A DNA stretch of 64,000 nucleotides from Dinoroseobacter sp. (GTDB lineage Bacteria > Pseudomonadota > Alphaproteobacteria > Rhodobacterales > Rhodobacteraceae), in contig JAEPNN010000004.1 of NCBI GenBank assembly GCA_017643385.1, forward strand, positions 186,001 to 250,000, written 5' to 3'. The notes under the pieces are model-generated. The model had not been told where the DNA came from. It saw only the letters and a list, made by a program, of their open reading frames with translations, and ran no database searches. This document shows, one piece after another, positions 54,150-62,828 of the stretch (its first letter is position 1; the number at the start of each line of letters is the position of its first letter). A program made the position numbers and the translations under genes.

Positions 54150-54542
54150 ATGACCTATTCAAAAGCGCCCTCACTCAATGTCGTCGGAGCCCCCCTGCAG
54201 CCGTGCTCAACAAATCCACTCACTGGGTTTTTCCGAAACGGGTGCTGCGATACGTCCGATATGGATACAGGCAGTCACACGGTTTGCGCGATCATGACCG
54301 CCGAGTTTCTAGCCTTTTCAAAATATGTCGGAAACGATCTGAGCACCCCTCGCCCGGAATATGGCTTTCCCGGACTGAAACCCGGAGACCAATGGTGTCT
54401 GTGTGCCGGACGTTTCATGCAAGCGCACGAAGATCTAGCGGCCCCAAAAGTGAAGTTGAGCGCCACTCATATGCGTGCGCTCGATGTCGTCCCTCTCGAG
54501 GTGTTGAAACAGCACGCGCTGGAACCCGAAGACGAGGGTTAA
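54150..54542 (+). CDS. DUF2237 family protein
   Basis: 130 residues. NVVGAPLQPCSTNPLTGFFR, NGCCDTSDMDTGSHTVCAIM and STPRPEYGFPGLKPGDQWCL are nearly invariant in this family of unknown function; six cysteines are conserved and could bind metal. The ATG at 54150 has GGTGAG closely before it; GTG 54141 is possible. Confidence 0.88.
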   Translation: MTYSKAPSLNVVGAPLQPCSTNPLTGFFRNGCCDTSDMDTGSHTVCAIMTAEFLAFSKYVGNDLSTPRPEYGFPGLKPGDQWCLCAGRFMQAHEDLAAPKVKLSATHMRALDVVPLEVLKQHALEPEDEG

Positions 54543-54614
54543 ACGCCGTCGGGTCACGCTGGACAACTTTCCCCGATTTGTGATGTCCTTGTCTTCCAAC
54601 AGGGGGATGAGGTT

Positions 54615-55778
54615 ATGAGGAAATGGGTGCGCGGGCTGGCTTGGGCCATTGGCATCGTTGCGATCGCAGCAATTGCAGTTGGTCTATGGAAACGCGAAGA
54701 GATCACACGGCTCCTAGCGGTCAACTCGCTCTTTAAGGCCGAGCGGATTGTCACCAATTTTTCCAACATGGATGCAGCCTTTCTAACGCGCGCGGTGTCG
54801 CGAGGGAACGGCCCTGTCACTCAGCTGGCCGTGGGTGAGTCAACCGCTCTACCTGAAGGCACTGCCGATTGGATTGCTGACCGGCGTGTGACCGCGCTTG
54901 TGGTCTTGAAAGACGGCATGATCACGCATGAAAGTTATCATGAAGGCACCAGACCTGATGATCTGCGTATCAGTTGGTCGGTCGCGAAAAGCTTCCTGTC
55001 GCTTCTCTTCGGCATTTTACACGGCGAAGGCACGATCCCCGATCTAGATGCCCAGGTCACTGACTATGTACCCAGCCTGGCAGAGACGGCCTATCGCGAT
55101 GCCTCCATCCGCGATGTGCTGCAGATGGAAAGCGGAGTGCTTTTCGACGAGGACTATCTCGATTTCAATTCGGACATAAACCGCATGGGCCGGGTCTTGG
55201 CCCTGGGCGGTACAATGGACGGGTTTGCCCAAAGCATAACAGAGAGCTTCGCCACACCCGGCGCACAGATGCAATATACCTCGATCGATACCCACATTAT
55301 CGGGATGGTGATCCGGGCCGCGACCGGCCAGGACATTCCCAGCCTGCTGTCAGAACGCCTGATCGGGCCAATGGGCTTGGAAGCCTCGCCGTACTACCTG
55401 ACCGATGGCGAAGGCGTGGCCTTTGTGCTGGGCGGTCTCAATCTGACAACGCGTGATTATGCCCGGATGGGCGAGATGGTTCGGAATTACGGTCGCCTGG
55501 GCGGGCAACAAATCGTGCCTGCACGCTGGGTCTATGACAGTACCCGGCCCACCGCACTGACCCGGCCTGGAGCCATGCAATATGGCTATCAGTGGTGGAT
55601 GCCAAAAGACGCTTACCCTGGCGAGGTGATAGCCCAAGGCATTTACGGACAATACGTTTATATTGACCGAGATGCCGGTGTTGTGATTGCGGTCAACGCG
55701 GCCAATCGTGGATTCCGCGAGGCAGGAGAAAGCGACGGCAACATCGCGATGTTCCGCGAAATCGCCCGCTCGCAGTAA
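54615..55778 (+). CDS. Beta-lactamase-fold serine hydrolase, membrane anchored
   Basis: 387 residues. An N-terminal helix (WVRGLAWAIGIVAIAAIAV) anchors or exports the protein. The catalytic SxxK motif is SVAK in ISWSVAKSFLSLLFG, and the tyrosine motif is probably YTS in QMQYTSIDTHIIGM, as in class C beta-lactamase-like esterases and EstB. GIYGQYVYIDRDAGVVI stands where the third (HxG/KTG) motif normally is. Substrate unknown; resistance should not be assumed. It converges with trpB with two bases between stops. Confidence 0.88.
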   Translation: MRKWVRGLAWAIGIVAIAAIAVGLWKREEITRLLAVNSLFKAERIVTNFSNMDAAFLTRAVSRGNGPVTQLAVGESTALPEGTADWIADRRVTALVVLKDGMITHESYHEGTRPDDLRISWSVAKSFLSLLFGILHGEGTIPDLDAQVTDYVPSLAETAYRDASIRDVLQMESGVLFDEDYLDFNSDINRMGRVLALGGTMDGFAQSITESFATPGAQMQYTSIDTHIIGMVIRAATGQDIPSLLSERLIGPMGLEASPYYLTDGEGVAFVLGGLNLTTRDYARMGEMVRNYGRLGGQQIVPARWVYDSTRPTALTRPGAMQYGYQWWMPKDAYPGEVIAQGIYGQYVYIDRDAGVVIAVNAANRGFREAGESDGNIAMFREIARSQ

Positions 55779-55780
55779 CC

Positions 55781-57028
55781 CTATTCGACCGACCGGCCCT
55801 CAGGCCCGCTCATATCAAATCCCAGATGTCGAGCGACGGTGAAGATATCCTTGTCGCCACGTCCACACATATTCATGCAGATGATATGGTCCTTGGGCAG
55901 CTCTGGCGCGATCTTCATCACGTGGGCCAGCGCGTGGGACGGCTCCAACGCCGGAATGATCCCTTCAGTCTGACAACACAGCTGAAACGCCTCCAGCGCC
56001 TCTGCGTCGGTGATGGAAACATATTGCGCACGACCGATATCATTGAGCCAGGCGTGTTCAGGACCGATACCGGGATAATCGAGGCCTGCCGAGATGGAGA
56101 AGCCTTCAAGGATCTGCCCATCATCATCCTGCAGCAGATAGGTCCGGTTGCCATGCAACACGCCCGGACGTCCACCAGTCAGCGACGCGCAATGCTCCAT
56201 CTTGGCGTTCACGCCTTTGCCACCTGCTTCGACGCCGATGATATTGACCTCTTTGTCGTCAAGGAACGGGAAGAAGAGACCCATTGCGTTTGATCCGCCG
56301 CCAATGGCCGCAATGATCGTATCCGGTAAGCGGCCCTCCGCCTCATCCATTTGACCACGAGTTTCTTTTCCGATGATCGATTGAAAGTCCCGTACCATCG
56401 CAGGGTAAGGGTGAGGGCCTGCAACCGTACCGATGCAATAAAAGGTGTCGCGCACATTGGTCACCCAATCCCGCAACGCGTCGTTCATCGCATCTTTCAA
56501 AGTTCCACGGCCAGACGTCACCGGGATGACCTCAGCCCCCAAAAGGCGCATCCGGAAAACATTAGGGGCCTGGCGTTCAACATCATGTGCGCCCATGTAG
56601 ACCACACATTTCAATCCGAATTTGGCGCAAACCGTAGCCGTTGCCACACCATGCTGCCCAGCTCCGGTTTCGGCGATGATCCGTGTTTTACCCATACGGC
56701 GGGCAAGGATGATCTGTCCAAGCACATTGTTAATCTTGTGCGCGCCGGTGTGGTTCAGCTCGTCACGCTTCATGTAGATCTTTGCACCGCCCAGGTGCTC
56801 GGTCAGACGCTCGGCAAAATAGAGCGGGCTGGGCCGACCCACATAATGCTTCCAAAGGAAGTCCATTTCGTCCCAGAAGCTCTGGTCGGTCTTTGCGTGC
56901 TCGTACTGCTCCTCCAGTTCGAGGATCAGCGGCATCAGTGTTTCCGAGACGAAGCGTCCCCCGAAGTCACCAAAACGCCCGTTCTCATCCGGGCCGGTCA
57001 TGAAACTATTGACGAGATCCTCTGGCAT
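55781..57028 (-). CDS. trpB: Tryptophan synthase beta subunit
   Basis: 415 residues. [20 protein letters not shown] holds the PLP lysine, and [15 protein letters not shown] binds the PLP phosphate. It joins indole and serine. The ATG at 57028 is preceded by AGGAGG; the frame extends 21 codons upstream without family match. It follows trpF after 210 bases that show no gene. Confidence 0.96.
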   Translation of the reverse strand: MPEDLVNSFMTGPDENGRFGDFGGRFVSETLMPLILELEEQYEHAKTDQSFWDEMDFLWKHYVGRPSPLYFAERLTEHLGGAKIYMKRDELNHTGAHKINNVLGQIILARRMGKTRIIAETGAGQHGVATATVCAKFGLKCVVYMGAHDVERQAPNVFRMRLLGAEVIPVTSGRGTLKDAMNDALRDWVTNVRDTFYCIGTVAGPHPYPAMVRDFQSIIGKETRGQMDEAEGRLPDTIIAAIGGGSNAMGLFFPFLDDKEVNIIGVEAGGKGVNAKMEHCASLTGGRPGVLHGNRTYLLQDDDGQILEGFSISAGLDYPGIGPEHAWLNDIGRAQYVSITDAEALEAFQLCCQTEGIIPALEPSHALAHVMKIAPELPKDHIICMNMCGRGDKDIFTVARHLGFDMSGPEGRSVE

Positions 57029-57238
57029 AGGTCCTACCCTCCTGTCGCGCACATGACTTGGTAGGTGAGAGTGGCGGCAGTGACAAGACATCCATCACGG
57101 TCAGGTCGCCGAAGACCGCTGTGGGCTTAAGAAATCGCCGAAAAGTCATATCACCCGGGGGCACGTTTGCTGACAAGACGAGCAGTCAGGCAAATCTAAC
57201 GCCCGTTGGTATGGACAAGACCACCTACCGAAACACGA

Positions 57239-57883
57239 TCAAGCGCGAAGCGCCGCATTACAAAACGCAGCAATCTTATCGGCGTCTTTCTCGCCTGGCG
57301 CGCTCTCAACACCGGAAGACACATCCACTTGCGTTGTTCCCGTCAAGGCAATCGCCTCAGCCACATTTTCTGGCGTCAGGCCCCCGGCCAGCATCCAAGG
57401 CTTGCGCCATTTGCGCGTCGAGACCAGGCGCCAGTCAAAGGAAAGACCGTTTCCACCGGGAAGATCCGCATCTTTTGGGGGCTTCGCATCAACAAGGATC
57501 TGATCTGCGACCGCCTCATAGACAGGGATCTTATCCAGATCAGGGGCGTCCGCGATGCCAATGGCCTTCATCACAGGCAAGCCGACCCGTGATCGCAACT
57601 CCGCTACGCGTTCAGGTGTTTCGCTACCGTGCAGCTGAAGCATATCCAAAGGTACGGCAGACGAGATTGCGTCTATCTCTGCGTCTGTTGGATTTACGAC
57701 CAATGCCACCTTGGCCACGCCAATGGGGACCTCAACAGCAAGCTCTCTGGTCGCTTCGATGGTTAAACATCTGGGGGACTTGTCGAAGAACACGAAACCA
57801 ACGTATCGCGCGCCACACTGGGCCGCTGCCATAACGTCACCCCTGTGAGACACCCCACAGATTTTTATACCTAGGTTTTGCAT
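57239..57883 (-). CDS. trpF: Phosphoribosylanthranilate isomerase
   Basis: About 214 residues. [20 protein letters not shown] has the catalytic cysteine, [15 protein letters not shown] follows, and [13 protein letters not shown] is the family motif. [12 protein letters not shown] binds phosphate, and [15 protein letters not shown] ends the barrel. The start lies 4 bases after the lapA stop and has no clear ribosome site, so it is probably translated by coupling. Confidence 0.95.
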   Translation of the reverse strand: MQNLGIKICGVSHRGDVMAAAQCGARYVGFVFFDKSPRCLTIEATRELAVEVPIGVAKVALVVNPTDAEIDAISSAVPLDMLQLHGSETPERVAELRSRVGLPVMKAIGIADAPDLDKIPVYEAVADQILVDAKPPKDADLPGGNGLSFDWRLVSTRKWRKPWMLAGGLTPENVAEAIALTGTTQVDVSSGVESAPGEKDADKIAAFCNAALRA

Positions 57884-57887
57884 AAGA

Positions 57888-58244
57888 CTAACGCGCGTCT
57901 TCAAGCAGCGCCAGAACATCGTCCTCGCCGCGAGCCTGACGTTTCTCTGATTTCAAAGCTTCCACTTCGCGCTTCAGCTTTCGGGCTTCGCGTCCTTGCC
58001 TCGTGGCTTCTATGCGATGTTTGTGCTCACGCAGCCACTCCCAGACAAAACCAATCAGTAAGCCCGCGACGATGCCGCCGAACACCATTATGAACAGGGG
58101 CATTTCAATCGACCAAGTAAGACCGGCAAATGCTCCGATATCTTCGGGAAGCAGTTTAAATTCGACGGGCGTCCGATTGGCAAACGCAACCGTCAGAAGA
58201 ACAACTGCGAGCAGGGCCAGAAAGCCCCATTTCACATATCGCAC
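57888..58244 (-). CDS. LapA-domain membrane protein (DUF1049)
   Basis: 118 residues. Two helices ([20 protein letters not shown] and [20 protein letters not shown]) enclose a short loop, and a charged coiled coil (residues 70-110) follows in the cytoplasm. This is the LapA/YciS layout; in enterobacteria LapA works with LapB in lipopolysaccharide control. It lies between ihfB and trpF, as often in this bacterial group. Confidence 0.85.
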   Translation of the reverse strand: MRYVKWGFLALLAVVLLTVAFANRTPVEFKLLPEDIGAFAGLTWSIEMPLFIMVFGGIVAGLLIGFVWEWLREHKHRIEATRQGREARKLKREVEALKSEKRQARGEDDVLALLEDAR

Positions 58245-58249
58245 TTGGC

Positions 58250-58537
58250 TTAGCCCTCTTGACCGTTCAGCCGGTCACGTAACAACTTGCCAGTCTTGAA
58301 GAACGGTACAGCTTTTGCCTCGACGGCGACCGCGTCTCCGGTGCGTGGATTACGTCCGATACGTGCGTCCCGCGATTTCACCGAGAACGCTCCAAAGCCG
58401 CGAAGTTCTACCCGGTCGCCCCGTGCCATCGCTTCTACGATTTCGTCGAAAACGGTATTCACGATCCGCTCAACATCACGTTGGTATAGGTGTGGATTCT
58501 CATCAGCGATGATCTGGATAAGCTCAGAGCGGATCAC
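58250..58537 (-). CDS. ihfB: Integration host factor beta subunit
   Basis: 95 residues. [40 protein letters not shown] and [20 protein letters not shown] are clear IHF-beta motifs, with the DNA-intercalating proline in NPRTG. The start is GTG at 58537 with GGAGG eight bases before it; the longer frame upstream has no family match. IHF bends DNA and serves as cofactor for many promoters and recombinases. Confidence 0.95.
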   Translation of the reverse strand: MIRSELIQIIADENPHLYQRDVERIVNTVFDEIVEAMARGDRVELRGFGAFSVKSRDARIGRNPRTGDAVAVEAKAVPFFKTGKLLRDRLNGQEG

Positions 58538-58750
58538 ATCCCCGTCCTCCCAATTAGACTCTACTGCAATACTATAAGATGAAACTTGGCGTCTCGAAAA
58601 GCCAAACCCCTCAGAAAAGGGCATTTTTTCGCTTTGAGCGCAAAAACTACAGCTTTTTCCGCGGAAAATCGCTCAAAAAAATCCGTTTCCAATCGGAGCG
58701 CTGACTGTTCGCGATTCGGAAACAGTCCACAGTTTCGGACCCAGAATACA

Positions 58751-58784
58751 AAGCCCCCGCAGCACGGATATGCTGCGGGGGCTT
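58751..58784 (-). terminator. Terminator of rpsA
   Basis: aagcccccgcagca (58751-58764) pairs perfectly with tgctgcgggggctt (58771-58784) around a six-base loop, 28 bases past the rpsA stop. The T tract is short (TTTGTATT) but the stem is very stable. Confidence 0.75.
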
Positions 58785-58812
58785 CAGTTTCAGACGGCGG
58801 AGAGCGCCAGAC

Positions 58813-60492
58813 TTAGTCGTCTTTGCTCAGCGCCGCGCCAAGAATATCGCCAAGCGAAGCACCGGAGTCGGACGAACCGAACTGTTCTACTGCTTCTTTT
58901 TCTTCGGCAATTTCACGCGCCTTGATCGAAAGACCCAGACGGCGCGTTTTGCTGTCAATGTTGGTCACACGAACGTCGACCTTGTCACCGACACCGAAGC
59001 GCTCTGGGCGCTGCTCGGCACGGTCACGGGACAGGTCAGAGCGGCGGATGAAGGATTTCATGCCTTCGTATTCCACCTCAATGCCGCCGTCTTCGATCGC
59101 AGTCACTTCCACGGTGATGATCGATCCACGCTTCACGCCGCCCGTTGCATCAGCGAACTTGTCGCCGCCCAGCGCCTTAATGGAAAGCGAAATACGCTCC
59201 TTCTCGACATCAACCTCGGACACAACCGCTTTGACGATGTCGCCTTTGCGGTAGTTCTGGATCGCGTCTTCGCCGCGTTCGTCCCAGCTGAGGTCGGACA
59301 GGTGAACCATGCCGTCAATCTCACCAGGCAGACCAATGAAGAGACCAAATTCGGTGGTGTTCTTGACCTCGCCCTCAACCTCGGTGCCTTCAGGATGTGA
59401 TTCCGCGAAGACTTCCCATGGGTTGCGCATTGTCTGCTTGAGACCCAGCGATACCCGACGTTTAACCGAGTCGATTTCAAGCACCATGACTTCCACTTCC
59501 TGCGAGGTGGAGACGATCTTGCCAGGGTGAACGTTTTTCTTGGTCCAGGACATCTCGGAGACGTGCACGAGACCTTCGACGCCTGGTTCCAGCTCCACGA
59601 ACGCACCGTAATCGGTGATGTTGGTGACGCGGCCCTGATGGTTGCTTTCCAGCGGATACTTGGCTTCGACGAGGCTCCATGGATCTTCCTGAAGCTGCTT
59701 CATGCCAAGGCTGATGCGGTGGGTGTCCTTGTTGACCTTGATGACCTGAACCTTGACGGTTTCGCCAATCGTCAGAATCTCGGATGGGTGGTTCACACGA
59801 CGCCACGCCATGTCGGTGACGTGCAGCAGCCCGTCAACACCGCCCAGATCAACAAACGCACCGTACTCGGTGATGTTCTTGACCACACCGTCCACGGTAT
59901 CGCCTTCGGTCAGCTTGCCGATTACTTCGGCGCGCTGTTCGGCGCGGGACTCTTCGAGGATGGCACGACGCGAGACAACGATGTTGCCACGACGACGGTC
60001 CATTTTCAGGATCTGGAACGGCTGCTTCAGACCCATCAAAGGGCCAGCGTCGCGCACTGGGCGAACGTCAACCTGCGAGCCAGGCAAGAACGCGACCGCG
60101 CCACCCAGATCAACAGTAAAGCCGCCTTTGACACGGCCAAAGATCGCGCCTTCGACACGCTCTTCGTCGCCATAGGCTTTTTCCAGACGATCCCAGGCAG
60201 CTTCGCGACGTGCTTTGTCACGGCTGATCGAGGCTTCACCGCGAGCGTTCTCAACGCGGTCAAGGAAGACCTCAACTTCGTCACCAACTGCGATCTCGGG
60301 AGCTTCGCCAGGGTTTGCAAATTCTTTCAGATCAACCCGGCCTTCCATCTTGTAGCCGACGTCGATGATGGCTTGGCCCGCTTCAATCGCGATGACCTTA
60401 CCTTTGACAACAGACCCTTCGTCGGGCGTGTCGATCTCGAAGCTTTCTGCTAGGAGAGCTTCAAATTCTTCCATGGTTGCTTTAGCGCACAT
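58813..60492 (-). CDS. rpsA: 30S ribosomal protein S1
   Basis: 559 residues with six S1 RNA-binding repeats (for example GVVKNITEYGAFVDLGGVDG then LLHVTDMAW; GRVTNITDYGAFVELEPGVE; GEVKNTTEFGLFIGLPGEID). It delivers mRNA to the ribosome. The start MCAKATMEEFEALL fits related species; AGGA lies 11 bases upstream. The leader contains a promoter and an early terminator. Confidence 0.97.
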   Translation of the reverse strand: MCAKATMEEFEALLAESFEIDTPDEGSVVKGKVIAIEAGQAIIDVGYKMEGRVDLKEFANPGEAPEIAVGDEVEVFLDRVENARGEASISRDKARREAAWDRLEKAYGDEERVEGAIFGRVKGGFTVDLGGAVAFLPGSQVDVRPVRDAGPLMGLKQPFQILKMDRRRGNIVVSRRAILEESRAEQRAEVIGKLTEGDTVDGVVKNITEYGAFVDLGGVDGLLHVTDMAWRRVNHPSEILTIGETVKVQVIKVNKDTHRISLGMKQLQEDPWSLVEAKYPLESNHQGRVTNITDYGAFVELEPGVEGLVHVSEMSWTKKNVHPGKIVSTSQEVEVMVLEIDSVKRRVSLGLKQTMRNPWEVFAESHPEGTEVEGEVKNTTEFGLFIGLPGEIDGMVHLSDLSWDERGEDAIQNYRKGDIVKAVVSEVDVEKERISLSIKALGGDKFADATGGVKRGSIITVEVTAIEDGGIEVEYEGMKSFIRRSDLSRDRAEQRPERFGVGDKVDVRVTNIDSKTRRLGLSIKAREIAEEKEAVEQFGSSDSGASLGDILGAALSKDD

Positions 60493-60590
60493 ACGTCTAA
60501 TGTTTCCTATTCGTGTTTGCTATTCGGGCCATGCGGTTGTGTCCGCCGGTCTTTGGGTTGGTCTTAAAACGACATAATCCCCAGATACGC

Positions 60591-60616
60591 AAAAAGGGCC
60601 GGTGGTTGTCCGACCC
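60591..60616 (-). terminator. Early terminator/attenuator in the rpsA leader
   Basis: On the minus strand GGGTCGG (60610-60616) pairs with CCGGCCC (60596-60602) with one G-T pair around seven bases, followed by TTTTT. It lies about 100 bases before the rpsA start. Confidence 0.65.
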
Positions 60617-60653
60617 CTGTTATCCGGGTGTTGGTGTCGCCTGTTGCTCGACG
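60591..60653 (-). ncRNA. Candidate short leader RNA upstream of rpsA
   Basis: A promoter with -10 at 60660-60665 would start RNA near 60653, and a terminator ends at 60591. The transcript would be about 63 nt. It may be a small RNA or the attenuated form of the rpsA mRNA. No known RNA family was recognised. Confidence 0.4.
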
Positions 60654-60659
60654 CGCGTG

Positions 60660-60688
60660 TCTATAGTGCGCTTCCTCCCAACACGCAA
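60660..60688 (-). promoter_or_regulatory. Promoter of the rpsA leader
   Basis: TTGCGT (60683-60688) and TATAGA (60660-60665) on the minus strand are separated by exactly 17 bases, a good fit to the housekeeping sigma factor. The remaining 130 bases to the divergent gene hold no further supported feature. Confidence 0.6.
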
Positions 60689-60793
60689 GCCCTGCCTATT
60701 TTTGAAGGACCTTCGAGAACGTTGCTTCAGAACGCTTCCCAATTCCGCAATCATCAGCGATGAAGGGGCAACACAAGTCAGAATAAGGTCGCA

Positions 60794-62341
60794 ATGACAG
60801 ACCGCTCCCGCCCCTCGCTCGAAGTTCGCAACGCGCAGCCTGCCGATATAGCAGGCATCATCGCACTATCGCGCCGTGTGTATGCGGATGTACAACCCTA
60901 TACCCGCGGCCAGATCAACGGTCACATCACTGCATTCCCCGAGGGTGCATTTGTCGTTCTCTACGAGAGCGAGGTTGTGGGCTATGCCGCCTCGACGCTG
61001 CTACGTGAAGACCGGATCATGCGCCCGCACCGGTGGGCTGAATTGACCGGTGGTGGCTATGCAAGCCAGCACAATGCCAAGGGCGATTGGCTTTACGGAA
61101 TGGAGGTCATGGTCGACCCAGCCCATCGCCGCCTGCGCATTGGCAATCGGCTCTATCAGGCCCGCGAGCGGCTCTGCATCGATCTCGATCTGAAGGGCAT
61201 CGCCTTCGGAGGCCGGATGCCAGGCTACCGGCGTGTTCGCTCAAAATTCCCTGATCCTCAAATCTATCTGGATGCCATTCAATCAGGCGAGATCAAAGAC
61301 ACGGTGATGGCGTTTCAAATGAAGCAGGGCTTTGAGCCGGTCATGCTTCTTCGGGGTTATGATCCCGAGGATACCGCGTCAGGTGGCAATGCAGTTCTAA
61401 TGGCTTGGCGCAATCCTTACCACGACGCTGTGTATGACGCCCAACCCGTCACGCGCCAGGACCCCGAAGTTGTGCGTGTGGCCACTGTTCAGATGCAGGC
61501 GCGCACGCTGAAGGATGCCGAAGAGTTCTACAAATCCGTCGACTACTTCGTGAACATCGCCAGTGAATACGGGGCTGATTTCGTGGTGTTCCCAGAATAC
61601 TTCACGTTACAGCTTCTTTCTATCGAGGACCGCGAGCTGCCTCCTGACGAGGCGATCACGCGGGCTACCGAACATACTGCACGTTTTGTTGAGCGCCTGC
61701 AGGCGATGGCGCTTGCAAGAAATATCAACGTCATCGGTGGCAGCCATGCGACCGTTGTCGAAGACGGTGACATTCACAATGTCAGTTATATCTTTCTACG
61801 CGACGGCTCCGTCCATACTCAGGAGAAGCTTCACCCCACACCGGATGAGCGCAATTCGTGGGGCATAACCGGCGGGGACGAGATACAGGTCATCAATACC
61901 GATTGTGGACCCATCGGAGTGCTCATCTGTTATGACGCAGAGTTTCCCGAAACCGCACGGCGTCTTGCTGATGAAGGCGCACGCATCCTGTTTGTTCCTT
62001 ACAACACCGATACCCGCGCAGGTCACTTGCGCGTTCGATACTGCGCGCAAGCCCGAACCATAGAGAACCAGATCTACGTCGTCACGTCCGGCATGGTCGG
62101 CAATCTCGACAACGTCTCCAATTTGGACATCCAGTATGCTCAGTCCGCAATTCTGACACCTTGCGATTTCGCGTTCGCTCGCGACGGTATTGCTGCAGAA
62201 GCATCCGAGAACGTCGAAATGATCACCGTTGCTGATCTGAATATTGGCACGCTTTTGTGGTCGCGCGCCCAAGGTGCCGTCAGACCCCTTCGCGATCGAC
62301 GTCTTGATCTTTATCGAACACGATGGACAGATGGAGGGTAG
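60794..62341 (+). CDS. GNAT acetyltransferase fused to carbon-nitrogen hydrolase (nitrilase superfamily)
   Basis: 515 residues. Residues 8-205 are a GNAT domain (EVRNAQPADIAGIIALSRRV; MEVMVDPAHRRLRIGNRLYQ binds acetyl-CoA). Residues 228-500 are a nitrilase-fold amidohydrolase with the triad glutamate in VVFPEYFTLQL, lysine in QEKLHPTPDE and cysteine in GVLICYDAEFPE. The fusion is known as a distinct branch of the nitrilase superfamily, with function unresolved; it may transfer or hydrolyse an acyl-amide. AAGG precedes the ATG. It is divergent from rpsA. Confidence 0.9.
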   Translation: MTDRSRPSLEVRNAQPADIAGIIALSRRVYADVQPYTRGQINGHITAFPEGAFVVLYESEVVGYAASTLLREDRIMRPHRWAELTGGGYASQHNAKGDWLYGMEVMVDPAHRRLRIGNRLYQARERLCIDLDLKGIAFGGRMPGYRRVRSKFPDPQIYLDAIQSGEIKDTVMAFQMKQGFEPVMLLRGYDPEDTASGGNAVLMAWRNPYHDAVYDAQPVTRQDPEVVRVATVQMQARTLKDAEEFYKSVDYFVNIASEYGADFVVFPEYFTLQLLSIEDRELPPDEAITRATEHTARFVERLQAMALARNINVIGGSHATVVEDGDIHNVSYIFLRDGSVHTQEKLHPTPDERNSWGITGGDEIQVINTDCGPIGVLICYDAEFPETARRLADEGARILFVPYNTDTRAGHLRVRYCAQARTIENQIYVVTSGMVGNLDNVSNLDIQYAQSAILTPCDFAFARDGIAAEASENVEMITVADLNIGTLLWSRAQGAVRPLRDRRLDLYRTRWTDGG

Positions 62342-62462
62342 GATAGGATCGAAATTTTCGATTTGCTCAAAGCATACCAAAACCAGGCATCATACCGACG
62401 AGGAAACCGTTCCATCCTGCTTCATTTACCAGTCCATAACCAAGACTGAAAAAGGAGAGAAT

Positions 62463-62729
62463 TTAGCTGCGTAGCGCCGCACGAGTTTTCTGAGAAACGC
62501 TCGGCGTGCGCTTCGCAGACTCACGCTGATCGTCGATCACACTTTCTGCATTTGGCGCATCTTTGGTGTTACGTTGAGATTTGAAGTTTGAGCTGAACAA
62601 ACGATCATTTAGCCCAGAAGCATCTCTGATAGGTAGTGTTGCTACACTACTACTTTGTTGAAGCTCAGGTTTAGGCGCGGCTTTTTCTGCCGGGACGCTC
62701 CTAAACCAATTGCTTATCTCGAGCTTCAT
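62463..62729 (-). CDS. Small hypothetical protein
   Basis: 88 residues, not recognised. It is hydrophilic and serine-rich, and probably disordered (PKPELQQSSSVATLPIRDAS; QRESAKRTPSVSQKTRAAL). TAGGGA lies eight bases before the ATG. No neighbours suggest a role; chance coding is possible. Confidence 0.45.
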   Translation of the reverse strand: MKLEISNWFRSVPAEKAAPKPELQQSSSVATLPIRDASGLNDRLFSSNFKSQRNTKDAPNAESVIDDQRESAKRTPSVSQKTRAALRS

Positions 62730-62828
62730 AATCTAGTCCCTACCAGATCTAGTATAAGTCTGGCAGATTTGGCGATTCGCGACAATCCCCTGTGGACCAA
62801 TAGGGGGTAGGTACAGCACTTAGCGGCC

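Noticed and set aside
59527-60453. 308-codon plus frame opposite rpsA
   Set aside because: It is an antisense shadow of the S1 gene.
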